A stretch of 64,000 bases of DNA from Polytrichum commune (taxonomy: Eukaryota > Streptophyta > Polytrichopsida > Polytrichales > Polytrichaceae). The DNA is taken from assembly GCA_950295325.1 (NCBI GenBank), contig OX485808.1, forward strand, positions 26,246,527 to 26,310,526, given 5' to 3'. A program made the translations under genes and the position numbers. This document shows positions 25,435 through 35,786 of this stretch, in pieces. Each line of letters opens with the position of its first letter. The first letter of the stretch is position 1. The notes under the pieces were generated by a model. The model was not told where the DNA came from, made no database searches, and saw only the letters and a program-made list of their open reading frames with translations.

Positions 25435-27200
25435 CAATATAGGATTATGTTTCCAAAACGAAGGGGACAGGTGAGCAACCAAGCTTTTGAAAATTGTGCA
25501 TTTTGACGTGTGCGGCCCCATGAGGACCACATGTATCCATGGTGCAAAGTATTTTATGACCTTCATTGACAATTTCTCGAGGAATGTGTAGTTTATGTAT
25601 TGAAGTCCAAAAATGAGTGTTTTGAGAGGTTCAAGGTGTTTGTAGGGACGCAATTGGAGTAGTTGAGTTTCAAGGCATTCAAACGGTTTTTTGAAAACCA
25701 TGACATTGAAAAACAAACGTCCACCCCATATAGACCTCAATAGAACGGAGTGGTGGAGCATGTGAATTGCACCATCTTACTAGTAATGAGAAGGAGTATG
25801 CGTCATGCTCAAAACCTCTACAAATTATTTTGGGCAGAAGCAATGGCTAGTGTGGTTTACACACAAAAGTGATGTCCAATGAAGGCGTTGGACTCCATTT
25901 CATCCAATGAAGCATAGAACAGAAGAAGACTTTGTATTGTACACATGTGTGTATTCGGATGTGTCACTTATGCAATGGTGTGGAATTATAAGAGGGGTAA
26001 GCTTAATGCAAAGGGCACCAAATGTTTATGTTTGGGTTATTGTGAGGGGATTAAAGTCTATAGGTTGATGTTTTTGCAAACTAAAAAAATCATAATAAAT
26101 AGAGACGTGATATTTATGGAGGATAGAACATTAGAAACGATTTAAAGATGCGTCCAAATGGGAGAAATGAAGGCCCTAGGATGGTCATTGTGGACAAATC
26201 TTCCAAATTATTTTCGTGTAATGACGGTGAGGGGTGTGAGGCGCAAGTGAGAGATTACTTGGTTGCAAATAAAGATGTAATTGTAAGACCCACGGGGAAA
26301 GATGGCCGCATAGAGAGATTTGGCAAAGATGAAAGATATTTTAAGAGGGAGTGGCGCCCACTTGGAAAGTGGTGGAAGAGTCACATTCTATCCCAACGTG
26401 GCATTTTTGGACGATTCTTTGAATTTGTGCAAAGCTTTGTGATCAAAAAGTACAAGCAAGTGGGAGGTCACAATACAAGAGGAATACGACTTGCTTGTAG
26501 CTAATGATACATGGGAATTGACCAATCTTCTAAAGGATTGCAAGAGTATAGGGTGTAAATGAGTATTCCACACCAATTTGCATGTATTAGGTGAAATCGT
26601 TAGGCATAAGGTTGGTTAGTACTGAAGGGGTATTTTCAAGGAGTTGGAGTGGAGTTCAAGGAAGCATTTGCCTCTGTGGCCAAGTTCATCACCATTAGAT
26701 GCATTCTCACAATAGAAGTGGTCATGGATTGGGAGATCCACCAAATGGACGTAAAATCAACGTTTTTTTTTAATGAAGTGTTAATGATGGAGATTTGTAT
26801 GGATCAACGGGGGGATTCATCCAAGAGGAGAAGGAACATCTTGTGTGCAAACTTAAGAAAATTTTGTACGTGCTCAAGCAATCACGAGGAAGCGGCCTAG
26901 TGTAGTCAATTTTTGGTGGATGTGAGATACGTGCAAGAAAGATCGGCATACATCATGTACGACAATCAAGGATTCTTAGCACTTGCAAAGAATCCCACAC
27001 ACCATTGTCGCACTAAACATATCGACGTATAACTTCACTTCATCATATAGAAACTAGAAAACGAAAAGATATGTTTGAAGTATTGTTCAACAGAGGATAT
27101 GATAGTGAATGTGCTAACCAAACCACTTGGAAATGATAGGCATTAAGCATTGACAAAGGCAATGAGTATAAAGGCCTTTGACTACTCGCAAAGAGGGAGA
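25435..27200 (+). pseudogene. Ty1/copia retrotransposon polyprotein, broken copy 1
   Basis: Plus-strand translation in shifting frames gives domains in copia order. Integrase at about 25490-25870 shows FDVCGPM, then YFMTFIDNFSR, then TPYRPQ with a stop before NGVVE, then FWAEAMA. The post-integrase segment at 25945-26140 has VFGCVTYA, CLGY and RDVIFME. Reverse transcriptase starts at about 26650 (WEIHQMDVKSTFF, then CMDQ). The RNase H end is at about 26975-27170 (AKNPTHHCRTKHIDV, then NVLTKPLGN). Between about 26900 and 26930 most of reverse transcriptase, including the YxDD box, is missing. Many stops and frameshifts, and no recognisable LTRs, show it is dead. The order integrase before reverse transcriptase is diagnostic of copia rather than gypsy. 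Confidence 0.93.
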
Positions 27201-27499
27201 GTAGAAGGTAGAGCATTGAATTGCTCGTGGTGGAGCAAAGTAGGAGGTTAGTCATTAGAAATGTAATGAAAGAGACGTGAGAAACAATAAGATTAGAATA
27301 AGGCCACAACGCTAGTCCATGAAGGGATAAGAGTGATCTCATATTGTTTGTATGAACTAAGGAAAAGAAAAGAGCAATAAACGACAGAACACAAGACTAT
27401 CTCATTTCAAGCGTTGTTCATATGCCTTTGTGTATGTGTATATCCTTGTGCATTCTCATCTCTAGTTCTATTGACTTCGAATAATTTGGTTAAATGGAT
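27201..27499. other. Unassigned DNA between copia and LINE-A remnants
   Basis: May contain the 3' region of the copia element, but no LTR was recognised. Confidence 0.35.
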
Positions 27500-28000
27500 C
27501 GGGATTTGACACCTTCTACATCATTCTTCAGACCATTTGTTTTAAGAGGAAAGACATGTTCTTTAACCAACAACAGTGGAATAAAATTAAATTTAACCAC
27601 CTTATTTGAGATGAGTTCATCATGTATGCCAAAATGACATGCGTGAGGGTTCTTCAGTATGTCAAGATCAATGCGTTCTTTTAGCCAAGGCTTTGCTCAA
27701 GGTTTTGATAATGGTTTAAGGTTTGTGTAGGTGGGACAACTTATCGATCATGTGTAACAGGGAATGCCTATAACAATAGGCTACATGCATCCTGTTTTGG
27801 GGGAAATGGGGTTCTCCATTCAGTGGTTTGGTGGGTGATCTATAGTGGATGTTGTGTTTTTTCGATTCTCTTTATGCGACGGTGTGACGCACTTGAGGGC
27901 CCCATCTCCCCTCGAGGTGGGTGAGTTTTCTTGGTTCTTAAATCATTCAGTGGTTTTCACTAATTGTCTTCTCTCTCTCAAAGAAGAAGAAGAAGAAAAC
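27500..28000 (+). mobile_element. LINE family A, 3' end (diverged copy)
   Basis: A coding relic at about 27605-27730 (for example GATGAGTTCATCATGTATGC) aligns with the 3' coding end at 1740-1910. It is followed by a 3' UTR with GAGGGCCCCATCTCCCCTC and TTGGTTCTTAA, matching 62068-62132. The end CTCTCTCTCAAAGAAGAAG replaces the usual CTTCTGTCTCAAAA. The copy is more diverged than the others and is followed within 20 bp by a Tourist-like element. Confidence 0.72.
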
Positions 28001-28018
28001 CTTAGTAAGATCATGTTA

Positions 28019-28551
28019 GGGCCGCTTTACATCTAGAGGCCGGGCCAATTCCCTTTGAGGCGGATTGCATGAAATTTTAGCCTTTTTTGGGTTGGAGGTT
28101 GGCCTCAGCTACACATTATAATAAGATTATAATGGGGGTCAATTTCCCATATGTAAAGGCCTTAGGGCCAAGAAGCTAGGCTGATTCAACAAATCTCGCA
28201 TAATCCAATGGATCTAGCATAATCTAGCATAGAGTTGTTCATATTTCCACATAATCCAATGGATATGGTTCGGTAAAAAATATCATATTTTAGTAAAAAA
28301 TATATTTATTGAAATTTGACATCAGCCCCGAGGCCAAGAATTGGCATTCCATTTTGGGTGCACCCAACTCAATGAGCTCGGGCCGTGTCATAGCATGCAT
28401 TTTTTGATTAAAAACATTCTTACCACCAAATTGGCCCGGCCTCTAGGTGTAAAGGGGTTCAGGTTGATTTCAACCTTTTGGCCAATCACAAGTGAGGATT
28501 TCAAACCTCTTACACAACGAATTGGCCCGGCCTCTAGGCGTAAAGCGACCC
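28019..28551. mobile_element. Tourist/PIF-Harbinger-like MITE, 533 bp, TTA duplication
   Basis: Terminal inverted repeats of 32 bp match at 29 positions. The left begins GGGCCGCTTTAC and the right, read inward, GGGTCGCTTTAC; both continue to TAGAGGCCGGGCCAATT. TTA flanks both sides (28016-28018 and 28552-28554). A second direct copy of the right terminal repeat lies about 89 bp inside (around 28431-28460), so the right end is duplicated. There is no coding capacity. A TTA duplication with GGGCC-type ends is characteristic of Tourist elements mobilised by PIF/Harbinger transposase. Confidence 0.87.
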
Positions 28552-28644
28552 TTAATGAGAGTTGGCTGAAGCCAAAATTTGAATTGAAAGAGCAAAACAT
28601 ATCACGTGCACTAGCCTTCCTCTACCTTGGGTTGATGCCCGCTA

Positions 28645-30482
28645 GTAGGATTGTGGGGACACGTCATCACACACTTTAAAGCGGACACCATTACATATGA
28701 TGAACCCACGATACCACCAGAACTACAAATTGAACCCCGAACAGAAAGCCATGACGTTAGGATATTGTGTATACACCACAAAACTACGCTCATCGGACCA
28801 ACAGGATACGCATATCGCATGTACACTATTGGCAAATCTTTACAAATACCCACTATATTTAACACAACCGCACCACCCACACCAATAAACACCTCAGTAA
28901 CCCGTAGTAAGAATTGGTCTCAACTCACATATCCGCCCCCCCACCCCCGACCCAAACTACCAATATCCCACCAATCACAAATCATGACATATGCCTACCC
29001 CTCAAATACCCACCGCAATTTTGTTACTATACCGATGGGTCATTTATACCACCCAAAGCAATACCCCAAGAACATTGGAGACGAGAAAAGGCAGGGTATG
29101 GCATATATAACCCTTTTAAAAACCTTAAAATTGCATAAAGACTACCAGGACTCCAAAATATACTACGAGCAGAATTGATGGCTATTCATCACACTCTATG
29201 CCTCCTCACTACTACATACCGAAATGAACCAGCACATATTTTCACAGACTGTCTTAATGTTTTATACCTCCTAAACACACAAACAAAACACCCAACCTCA
29301 CACAACAATCACCCAGACAAGAAGATACTTGAATCAATAATTACGATGTTACAATCCCGTACACAAATCACCACACTACATAAAGTCAAAGCCCACACGA
29401 ATATAAGTGGCAACGAACAAGCGGACAAATAAGCCAAAAGGGGATGTGAACTAAGCCATAGAGATGCCATAGCAACATATGAACATGCACACCCCATGCC
29501 ATACTACCTCCAAAAAGGATGGTGGCACTCAATGCAAGAAACACCAGACAAAGGCCTCATCCGACACCTTGGTAAATACATCATTAAATATGACAAAAAA
29601 ACATAACCTCATAGCAACTCAAACACACCAATTACACAAATGGCTAGACAACAAAGATATCGACAAAACATTATCAAATGACTTCTGGAACAACCCAGTC
29701 ATTACAGATAGACAAAAAACATGCCTAATAAAATTCCGAACCGGACAATATATGGGACATGCTTGGAAACAACTTTTCTTTGGTAGAAACGCATATCCAT
29801 TCCATACATGTCCTATTTGTAACTCACTAGAAGCAGACACATGGCTACATGTACTCCTAAAATGTAAACAACAACACATCCACGCACTCATAACAAATGG
29901 ACATAACAAAGTGGTATGGGAAATACGCAAGCTTCTCGTCTCAAACAAAGTAACAAGACACTACATACTTATGAATGCAGGCACATACAATGAACTACCC
30001 CAAGAAAACACAGTACCAACATGGTTACTACCATGCACATGCGACACCCAAAGATGCCACTGTGACGCCAGGCTCAAACCCGACATAATATGCATCTTAG
30101 GCCACCCATACAACTCCACACCACCAGAAGCACCTACACCAGAAATTAATATACAATTCATTGAATTCACATACTGCAATGACAGATTCTTTGTTGAAAC
30201 AAGAGAACGGAAAATTACAAAATATCAACCACTCATCAACAATATAATAGCAAGAGGCTAGAACGTAGCCCCACTTATTGTATTAGCATCAGGTGCCAAA
30301 GCCACAACTCACATCCCCTCGATGAACGAACTTGAAACAAAGCTTAAACTCCCTACATCACAAATTAGGAGCACGTTCAAACAAATCAATATAATCGCCA
30401 TACAATACGCACACTCAATATTAATCCATAACAGACGGTTAGAAAATAGACAATCCATCACAGACTTACAAAATCATAATTA
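28645..30482 (+). pseudogene. Family B retroelement (RNase H plus zinc finger), best copy
   Basis: An N-terminal block at about 28645-28890 (TIPPELQIEPRTES) leads to RNase H at about 29010-29435. That domain shows Asp in YYTDGSF, Glu in LRAELMAI, Asp in IFTDCLN and Asp in GNEQADK, so the catalytic set is intact apart from an in-frame stop at 29136. A frameshift near 29600 lies in an A-rich run. A 260-codon open stretch (29479-30261) then carries the Cys-x2-Cys...His...Cys knuckle (CPIC, WLHVLLKC) and the C-terminal module (IQFIEFTYCNDRF, then RKITKY). A TAG at 30259 replaces the Trp codon seen in the two other copies, after which the frame runs to 30482. No reverse transcriptase lies upstream; the copy is 5' truncated. 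It sits directly after a Tourist-like element. Confidence 0.87.
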
Positions 30483-31305
30483 AAATTTATGAACCCAACA
30501 CACCCCCCCCCCCCCGGTTAACCAGTAAAACCCCTAGTTACTAACATAGTGTCTACTCCCTGCAAAGAGTGAAGTAGTATTACATCCATACTACCCTGGG
30601 GTATGGCCACGGATGTCCTACGAACAGACACTTTATTCACTCCGGCCCCCCTAGTCGGGACTGGAGTTCTTCTTCTTTGTGGGGACCATGACACACTTTC
30701 CATTTTGAAGAGGACGGTCATTGCAACATGACTCCATTTACGTATGTCAAGCTGAATCTACGACGGTTGTAGATTGGACTTCAAACACATGTCCGAATGA
30801 CCGACCACTGTCACATGAGACGTGTGTTGTAGACCCCCCCCCCCCCACACACACACACACACACACAATCCTAGTTATAGGTGTGGGGGCTAGCTAGCTG
30901 CTCACCAAGTTGCCCGAATCCACTGCGGAATTATAGCGCAATACCCACCCAAACAGTGTTCATTATTTGGAAAGGGGAGGTCGGTGAACTGGGAATATGG
31001 GTTTTCTATGAACATGTGAAGGCAATTGTCGGAATTGGTGAGGCCATTTCCCCCTTTTTGTGTTGGCCATGGCAGCATGAGCTTGTTGCTTTTCCCACCT
31101 TGGTGCTTGCAAACACACACACACACATACAGGCAGGTGGTGGCGCCCACGGTGAGAGAATAAACCCCAAGCCCTTGTAAGCCGGGGTTCGGAGTGCAGG
31201 AGGAACGTGGAGGCCTTTTGGGTTTTATTTAGCTGCCGATTGTTTAATACTCAGGTCCAGGGTGGAAGCGGGCGCTACAGCAGTGTCGTATTTTAATACT
31301 CAAGC
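30483..31305. other. Unassigned DNA with simple repeats
   Basis: Contains a run of 13 C at 30503-30515, and a run of 13 C (30834-30846) followed directly by (AC)n to about 30866. A shorter (AC)n lies at about 31112-31127. A 99-codon frame at 30881-31180 resembles no protein I know and is not called. Confidence 0.55.
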
Positions 31306-31331
31306 GGGGGGGGGGGGGGGGGGGGGGGGGG
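31306..31331. repeat. Homopolymer of 26 G
   Basis: Twenty-six uninterrupted G residues are followed by CGGAGGGGAGGCGAGGCGAG. It is exceptional against the AT-rich surroundings. The length is likely to be unreliable in any assembly. Confidence 0.95.
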
Positions 31332-31688
31332 CGGAGGGGAGGCGAGGCGAGTAGTATGATCATTATCGGGTGGGGAAAATAAAGTTCAGCAGTGGCTATT
31401 GATAGCCGGACGCTAAAGGGCCCCGATGAGATGAGCTTTTCAAGCACCACTACGAAAGGTGGGCGAAGAAGGGGACACTGGAATGACACCGTTCCAACCA
31501 ATCTAGCATGTGCCTGTTACATTCCACGCGGGGGTAACCTTGGCCATGTCGAAATGGTGTCATCCTGGACGCAATCTACTGCTAGGGTCCTTGCCTGTGA
31601 ACGGAAAATTGTTAGGTGTCAGATTGAACCTCAAATTATAATTCCATTCTGAAAAAGCAAGGTAAGTAAGTTTATTACTATTACAACT

Positions 31689-32050
31689 GGAGACGCCGAC
31701 GGATGGTGTCAGAATTGGGTGGTGTGATCGACCCCTCAGGCCCTCATCACACCAAACTTTCCGTCTGGGTTCCAAACATGAAATTGTTGGGGATTATGTT
31801 GACAAATAGATGTTGGCCTACCAAATTTCACACCATTATAGTCGGAGATGCCGACGGATGGTGTTAGAACTGGGCGGTGTGATCAACCCCTCAAGCCCCA
31901 ATCACACCAAACTTTTTGTCCAGTTCCAACCGTGAAATTATTGGGGATTATGCTCAGAAATGGATGTTGGCCCATCACTTTTCACATTATTATAGCCAAA
32001 GATGCTGGCAAATGGTGCCAGAAGTGGCTGGTGTGATCAACCCCTTAGCC
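31689..32050. repeat. Tandem array, ~155-bp unit, 2.3 copies
   Basis: GGAGACGCCGACGGATGGTG at 31689 recurs as GGAGATGCCGACGGATGGTG at 31844 and as a diverged AAAGATGCTGGCAAATGGTG at 31998, spacings 155 and 154. Each unit also carries GGTGTGATC-ACCCCT and ATTGGGGATTATG or close variants. Confidence 0.92.
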
Positions 32051-32074
32051 AAGTGTGGACATTGGAGATGTGAA

Positions 32075-32160
32075 AAGCAGCCAGGCTTGACCACAAGCAC
32101 CAGGATTCGAACGTGGTACCACATACCCAAGATCCCACACCAATGCAACGTGATTAAGCT
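32075..32160 (-). other. tRNA-like promoter motif (possible degenerate SINE or tRNA relic)
   Basis: On the minus strand a B-box match GTTCGAATCCTGG (about 32113-32101) is preceded by TAGCTTAATCACGTTG (about 32159-32144), which resembles an A box at usual spacing. I could not fold a proper cloverleaf, so this is not called a tRNA gene. It may be a second, unrelated SINE family. Confidence 0.4.
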
Positions 32161-32448
32161 ACTACATTATCACATATATTACATGATCAAGTGCTTTCAA
32201 CCTCCTGAAGCTTTGTACCCTGGTACAGTATCCGGGAAGAATTTTGGGCATGATCGGTTAAAATCCTAGTGTTTTTAAGTCCAACCGGTTACAGGTTGTG
32301 ATCTTTCAAATTTTCTTTATATAATTCAAGGTATATTCTTTATATTCTTCTATAAATAACACCAAGTGGGACGCATTCATGGGGCATGACACCAAGCCAA
32401 ACGCAATCATGGCACTAAAGACCGTGTCATGGAAATGACACCAAGAGG
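32161..32448. other. Unassigned DNA
   Basis: Contains a loose direct repeat of GACACCAAG-type sequence at about 32350-32450 (ACACCAAGTGGGACGCA, ACACCAAGCCAAACGCA). No gene. Confidence 0.4.
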
Positions 32449-32457
32449 GATTATCTA

Positions 32458-32748
32458 GGGGCTCCCTAAATACCCCCGACGAGCGTTGCAGCTGTTAGGC
32501 TCGGAGGCCAGGTTCGGTGGGGTTCATTTTTCTGGCCCTCCCCGTTTTGGCCCCTTGGGGAATTTTTTTGGTTTTTTTTTTGCTAAATTTGGGTCCTGCG
32601 GCCCCAAATTACTCTAGGAAGCCCCCTATGAGATTAAGTAAGGCCCCACCCAATTAAAAAAATAGGGGGCAAGTTTTACCCCAACCCTGCCACCCCCTCC
32701 CGAACCTAGCCTCCGAGCCATGCTCGATGGGGGTTTTTAGGTAGATCC
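32458..32748. mobile_element. Short inverted-repeat element, 291 bp, 9-bp target duplication
   Basis: GATTATCTA flanks both sides (32449-32457 and 32749-32757). The arms pair over about 70 bp. The left begins GGGGCTCCCTAAATACCCCC and the right, read inward, GGATCTACCTAAAAACCCCC; both contain GGCTCGGAGGC further in. The interior is GC-rich compared with its surroundings. The 9-bp duplication suggests a Mutator-like MITE. A reading frame spanning 32654-32935 crosses its edge and is not meaningful. Confidence 0.87.
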
Positions 32749-32757
32749 GATTATCTA

Positions 32758-33375
32758 AGCCTTCTATGAGATTTTGTGATCTTTCGGTTTTCTTAACTGA
32801 TATGAGGTTTATTCCATACATTCCTCTAAAGTGATGGGTTAGATTCCTGAAGTCTTGAACTTCAACCAGTTCATTTGTAACTAGAGGTCGGTTCACAAAA
32901 ACTAGAATCCCAATCCACATGACACCGGAACTCAAATACCATTATGAAAGTTGAAATGACATGTTTGTGATTCATAATTGTCTCATTTGCACCCGTACCA
33001 CCTATTCGTGCGGTTCACCAATTGAAATCATGCGTTGCTAAAACTCTACCAAAAGTATCATTGTCTACAAGGATTATCCCAACCAGTGCGTGTTATTATT
33101 TGGAATGAGATTGTAATATTCTACCAAGAAAAGTCATTTATGTTCTATAATCTCCAAACAACTCATTAAATTTTTGTTAGTAGAAATTAAACTCTTGAGT
33201 ACGTAAGACGTTATTGCATTGCATAACTTTGGATAGTAACACACACTAATTCGGTAACCATTATCGAATTATGCCAAGTAAATTATAGTTCTCAGCATGG
33301 CATTATAGCGGTGGGCATGTGAGGCATCAAATGGGGAGAAGTGGCTGCTAGTTACAGATGAACTACTGTAGTTGA
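32758..33375. other. Unassigned DNA
   Basis: No recognisable feature between the short inverted-repeat element and the SINE. Confidence 0.4.
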
Positions 33376-33388
33376 GTTTGAGAAACAA

Positions 33389-33576
33389 TGGTCCGAGATG
33401 ACCTTAAACTACCGGGTGATGGTAGAGGGATACCCAAATCTCAAGGAAGAGGTTGGCGGTTCGAATTCCGGCTGTGAAATCTCCTCTCTACTTGACGGAA
33501 AACTTGCCAGGTGGTCAACTGCCTCCTGTGCTTGGTGTTGGCCTGTCGACCTTCTGTCTCAAAAAAAAAAAAAAAA
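33389..33576 (+). mobile_element. tRNA-derived SINE, full-length, LINE-A-type tail
   Basis: The element begins TGGTCCGAGATGACC (A-box-like) and carries the B box GGTTCGAATTCC at about 33453. The spacing between the boxes is long, as in tRNAs with a variable arm (Leu or Ser type). The body GAAATCTCCTCTCTACTTGA leads to a tail ending GACCTTCTGTCTC and 16 A. A diverged 13-bp duplication flanks it: GTTTGAGAAACAA (33376-33388) and GTTAGAGAAATAA (33577-33589). Its 3' tail matches LINE family A closely, which suggests mobilisation by that LINE's reverse transcriptase. Confidence 0.92.
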
Positions 33577-33709
33577 GTTAGAGAAATAACTGGTTGAAGT
33601 TAAAAGACTTCAGGAAACCTAATTACCCATCACTTTAGAGGAATGTATATATGGAATAAACCTCAAATCAGTAAAGAATAACCCAACAGATCACAGGGCC
33701 CACGCCCTG

Positions 33710-34170
33710 CAACTCTCGGGCATTCCCAAAAACTTTTCTAAACTCGATTGGAAAAATGTTGCTTGCCCAGCCCGACTTCCAAAAAAAGATTGTTCTTGCA
33801 TTTTTTAAGATCACCTAGTCCACAAAATCCATATTGGGTGCTCCTCAATTGCAAAGCCCAAAATCCTATATATATATATATGCACTTTCACTTAGTAAAT
33901 AAGCATTTGATTTGGATTTCATTCCCAAAGTGAAACTGTTAATGAAGCATGCAATTAACTTGGAAGTTAAAGAGACGAAAAAATCCTCTTTCACATTGAG
34001 GTGATGTTTTTTATGACATACCATTTGAAAGAGCCTTCGCCATTTTCAAAATGTGTTTAAAAACAATGTGTTCATTTAAACCAATTTGTCTTACAATAGT
34101 TTACTGACGTCTTCTCCTTTCACAAGTAAATTTCCAAAAGTATTCATACACATTCAAGCTCACCAAGCAT
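33710..34170 (+). repeat. Dispersed repeat R4, copy 1
   Basis: Aligns in direct orientation with 54640-55070. Shared blocks in order include TTGCATT, ATCCATATTG/ATCCCATATTG, ATATATATGCAC, AGTAAATAA, AATGAAGCATG, AATTAACTTGGA, AAAATCCTC, ACATTGAGGT and AAGTATTCATACACATTCAA. It is non-coding and may be an LTR or non-autonomous element; its ends are not defined. Confidence 0.8.
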
Positions 34171-34663
34171 AACCCAACGCACTCAGTGTGGGTTTTGTGC
34201 ACTAGGCAACCTTCAAGAATGCAAGGACAACTGTTTCTTCGAAGTCAAGCGAGACGAGCAACATTTTTCCGGTCAAGGTCCAGTGAAAAGTTTTTATGGG
34301 ACTTTCCAAGGGTTGCGGGTCACCAGGACCCTTATCTTATCTTGGGACCCCTTCCTTAAAAAGCTCGTTGGGAGTGCTTTAGCGTGGGGCCCTAGTGACA
34401 CCACTTATCAAGTCCAAAAGCGGACAGTGGAGATGCTATTTGGTGGGTTCTAAAGGACACGCATATCTAGGACATGCCCCTAATTTTATGGAAGTTAACA
34501 CTCTGTTACTGGCCGGACTTCCTGCCAGCCATGCTTGGCTCCTCAAGTACGTTCTTACTAGGCCCTATACTAAGGGGCACCCCCCTTTGGAGGAAACTCC
34601 CCTTGCATTGACTAGCAATACTTCCCGTTCTTATTGGCGTCTTCGGGATTCACCGTGTATTCA
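34171..34663. other. Unassigned DNA, target region of a SINE stub
   Basis: A frame of 140 codons crosses 34395-34817 but runs through the SINE, so it is a composite artefact. No domain is visible. Confidence 0.4.
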
Positions 34664-34679
34664 AATGTCACTCACTATT

Positions 34680-34780
34680 GAAATCTCCTCTCTACTTGAC
34701 GGAAAACTTGCCAGGTGGTCAACTGCCTCCTGTGCTTTGGCGTTGGCTTGTCGGCCTTCTGTCTCAAAAAAAATAAAAAA
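34680..34780 (+). mobile_element. 5'-truncated SINE stub with perfect 16-bp target duplication
   Basis: Begins GAAATCTCCTCTCTACTTGA, identical to the internal part of the SINE at 33389, and ends GGCCTTCTGTCTC plus an A-rich tail AAAAAAAATAAAAAA. AATGTCACTCACTATT flanks it exactly on both sides (34664-34679 and 34781-34796). The tRNA-related promoter is absent. Identity to the other SINE over about 85 bp with only a few changes, and the intact duplication, indicate a fairly young insertion. Confidence 0.95.
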
Positions 34781-34796
34781 AATGTCACTCACTATT

Positions 34797-35770
34797 CGGA
34801 GTTACGCATCGCTCTAACATCTAAGGTAGAAATATCATAACCCGTGAAATAAGGTGATTCGCATTGAAGATCTGGTCTGACAATCATGAGATAATTTCCC
34901 AAGATAGACGAGAAGGATTCATGAAGAATGCAAGTTGTTTCATAATTTTTTGGCCCTCTACAAAAAATGCTACAATTTTTCAAAGTGGAAAGTTGTCCAA
35001 ACCCCTACTCGTTCACTAGATTCTCCCTACACCGAACACGGTAATCCGCATTTCCATACATAACATCACCTAAACTGGTTAACTCATGAGTACACTAAAC
35101 TTGACTCCCATTGGGTACACTAAGTGTACACGCATTGAAGTTGTTGCCTCGCCATGACCGGTTTCAGAAATGGCACTTCACTATTATGACGGCGGTCTAG
35201 TGCACAGGTAGAGGGTGGTTAACCGGTTTGGATATTGCTACCTTATTGGTAGTGTAAATTTTGACCAAGTAGAGATACTAATGTTCGTTAGTGTCCAAAC
35301 AATCGATTCGACCTTTGTTGGTTAAAAAAACAAAAAAAAAGTATGGTAAAAGGTACAGCACAGTGTGGCTTCAAATAGGAAGTGATGCTAAATACCATAC
35401 CCGGTGTAGTCTATATTCTTAGTTTGGCAGACGTTTTCACCATGTGTTCACTCCACTTGTTATCCTAATTAATGAAGGAGGGCTAATAACGAATGTGGGA
35501 AATTAGTGAAGGTGATACTGGATTTCTTGACGATGTGAAATTAGTGCCACCAAAAGATCTTGGAAGCATTGTTTACTATGGCGCTATTCGTAGTCCACTA
35601 TATATGATATTTCAGTGTAACATACACTAGTTGTGAAGGGCCCAAACTAGATGACTAGAGGTCTTAAAGTGTCACGCCCGTTAGTAGCTAATATGATTCC
35701 ATTTGTCAAAATAAGTATTTTCTTTGAGTGAAAGAATGTCTACATTATGACATGTAGAGTAGCACATTGG
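34797..35770. other. Unassigned DNA
   Basis: No gene or clear repeat recognised. Confidence 0.4.
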
Positions 35771-35786
35771 GATACTTTATATGAGA

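Noticed and set aside
30881-31180. 99-codon frame as a small gene
   Set aside because: It crosses an (AC)n microsatellite and matches no family; no supporting signals.
34395-34817. 140-codon plus-strand frame
   Set aside because: It reads through a SINE insertion and its target duplication, so it is a chance composite.
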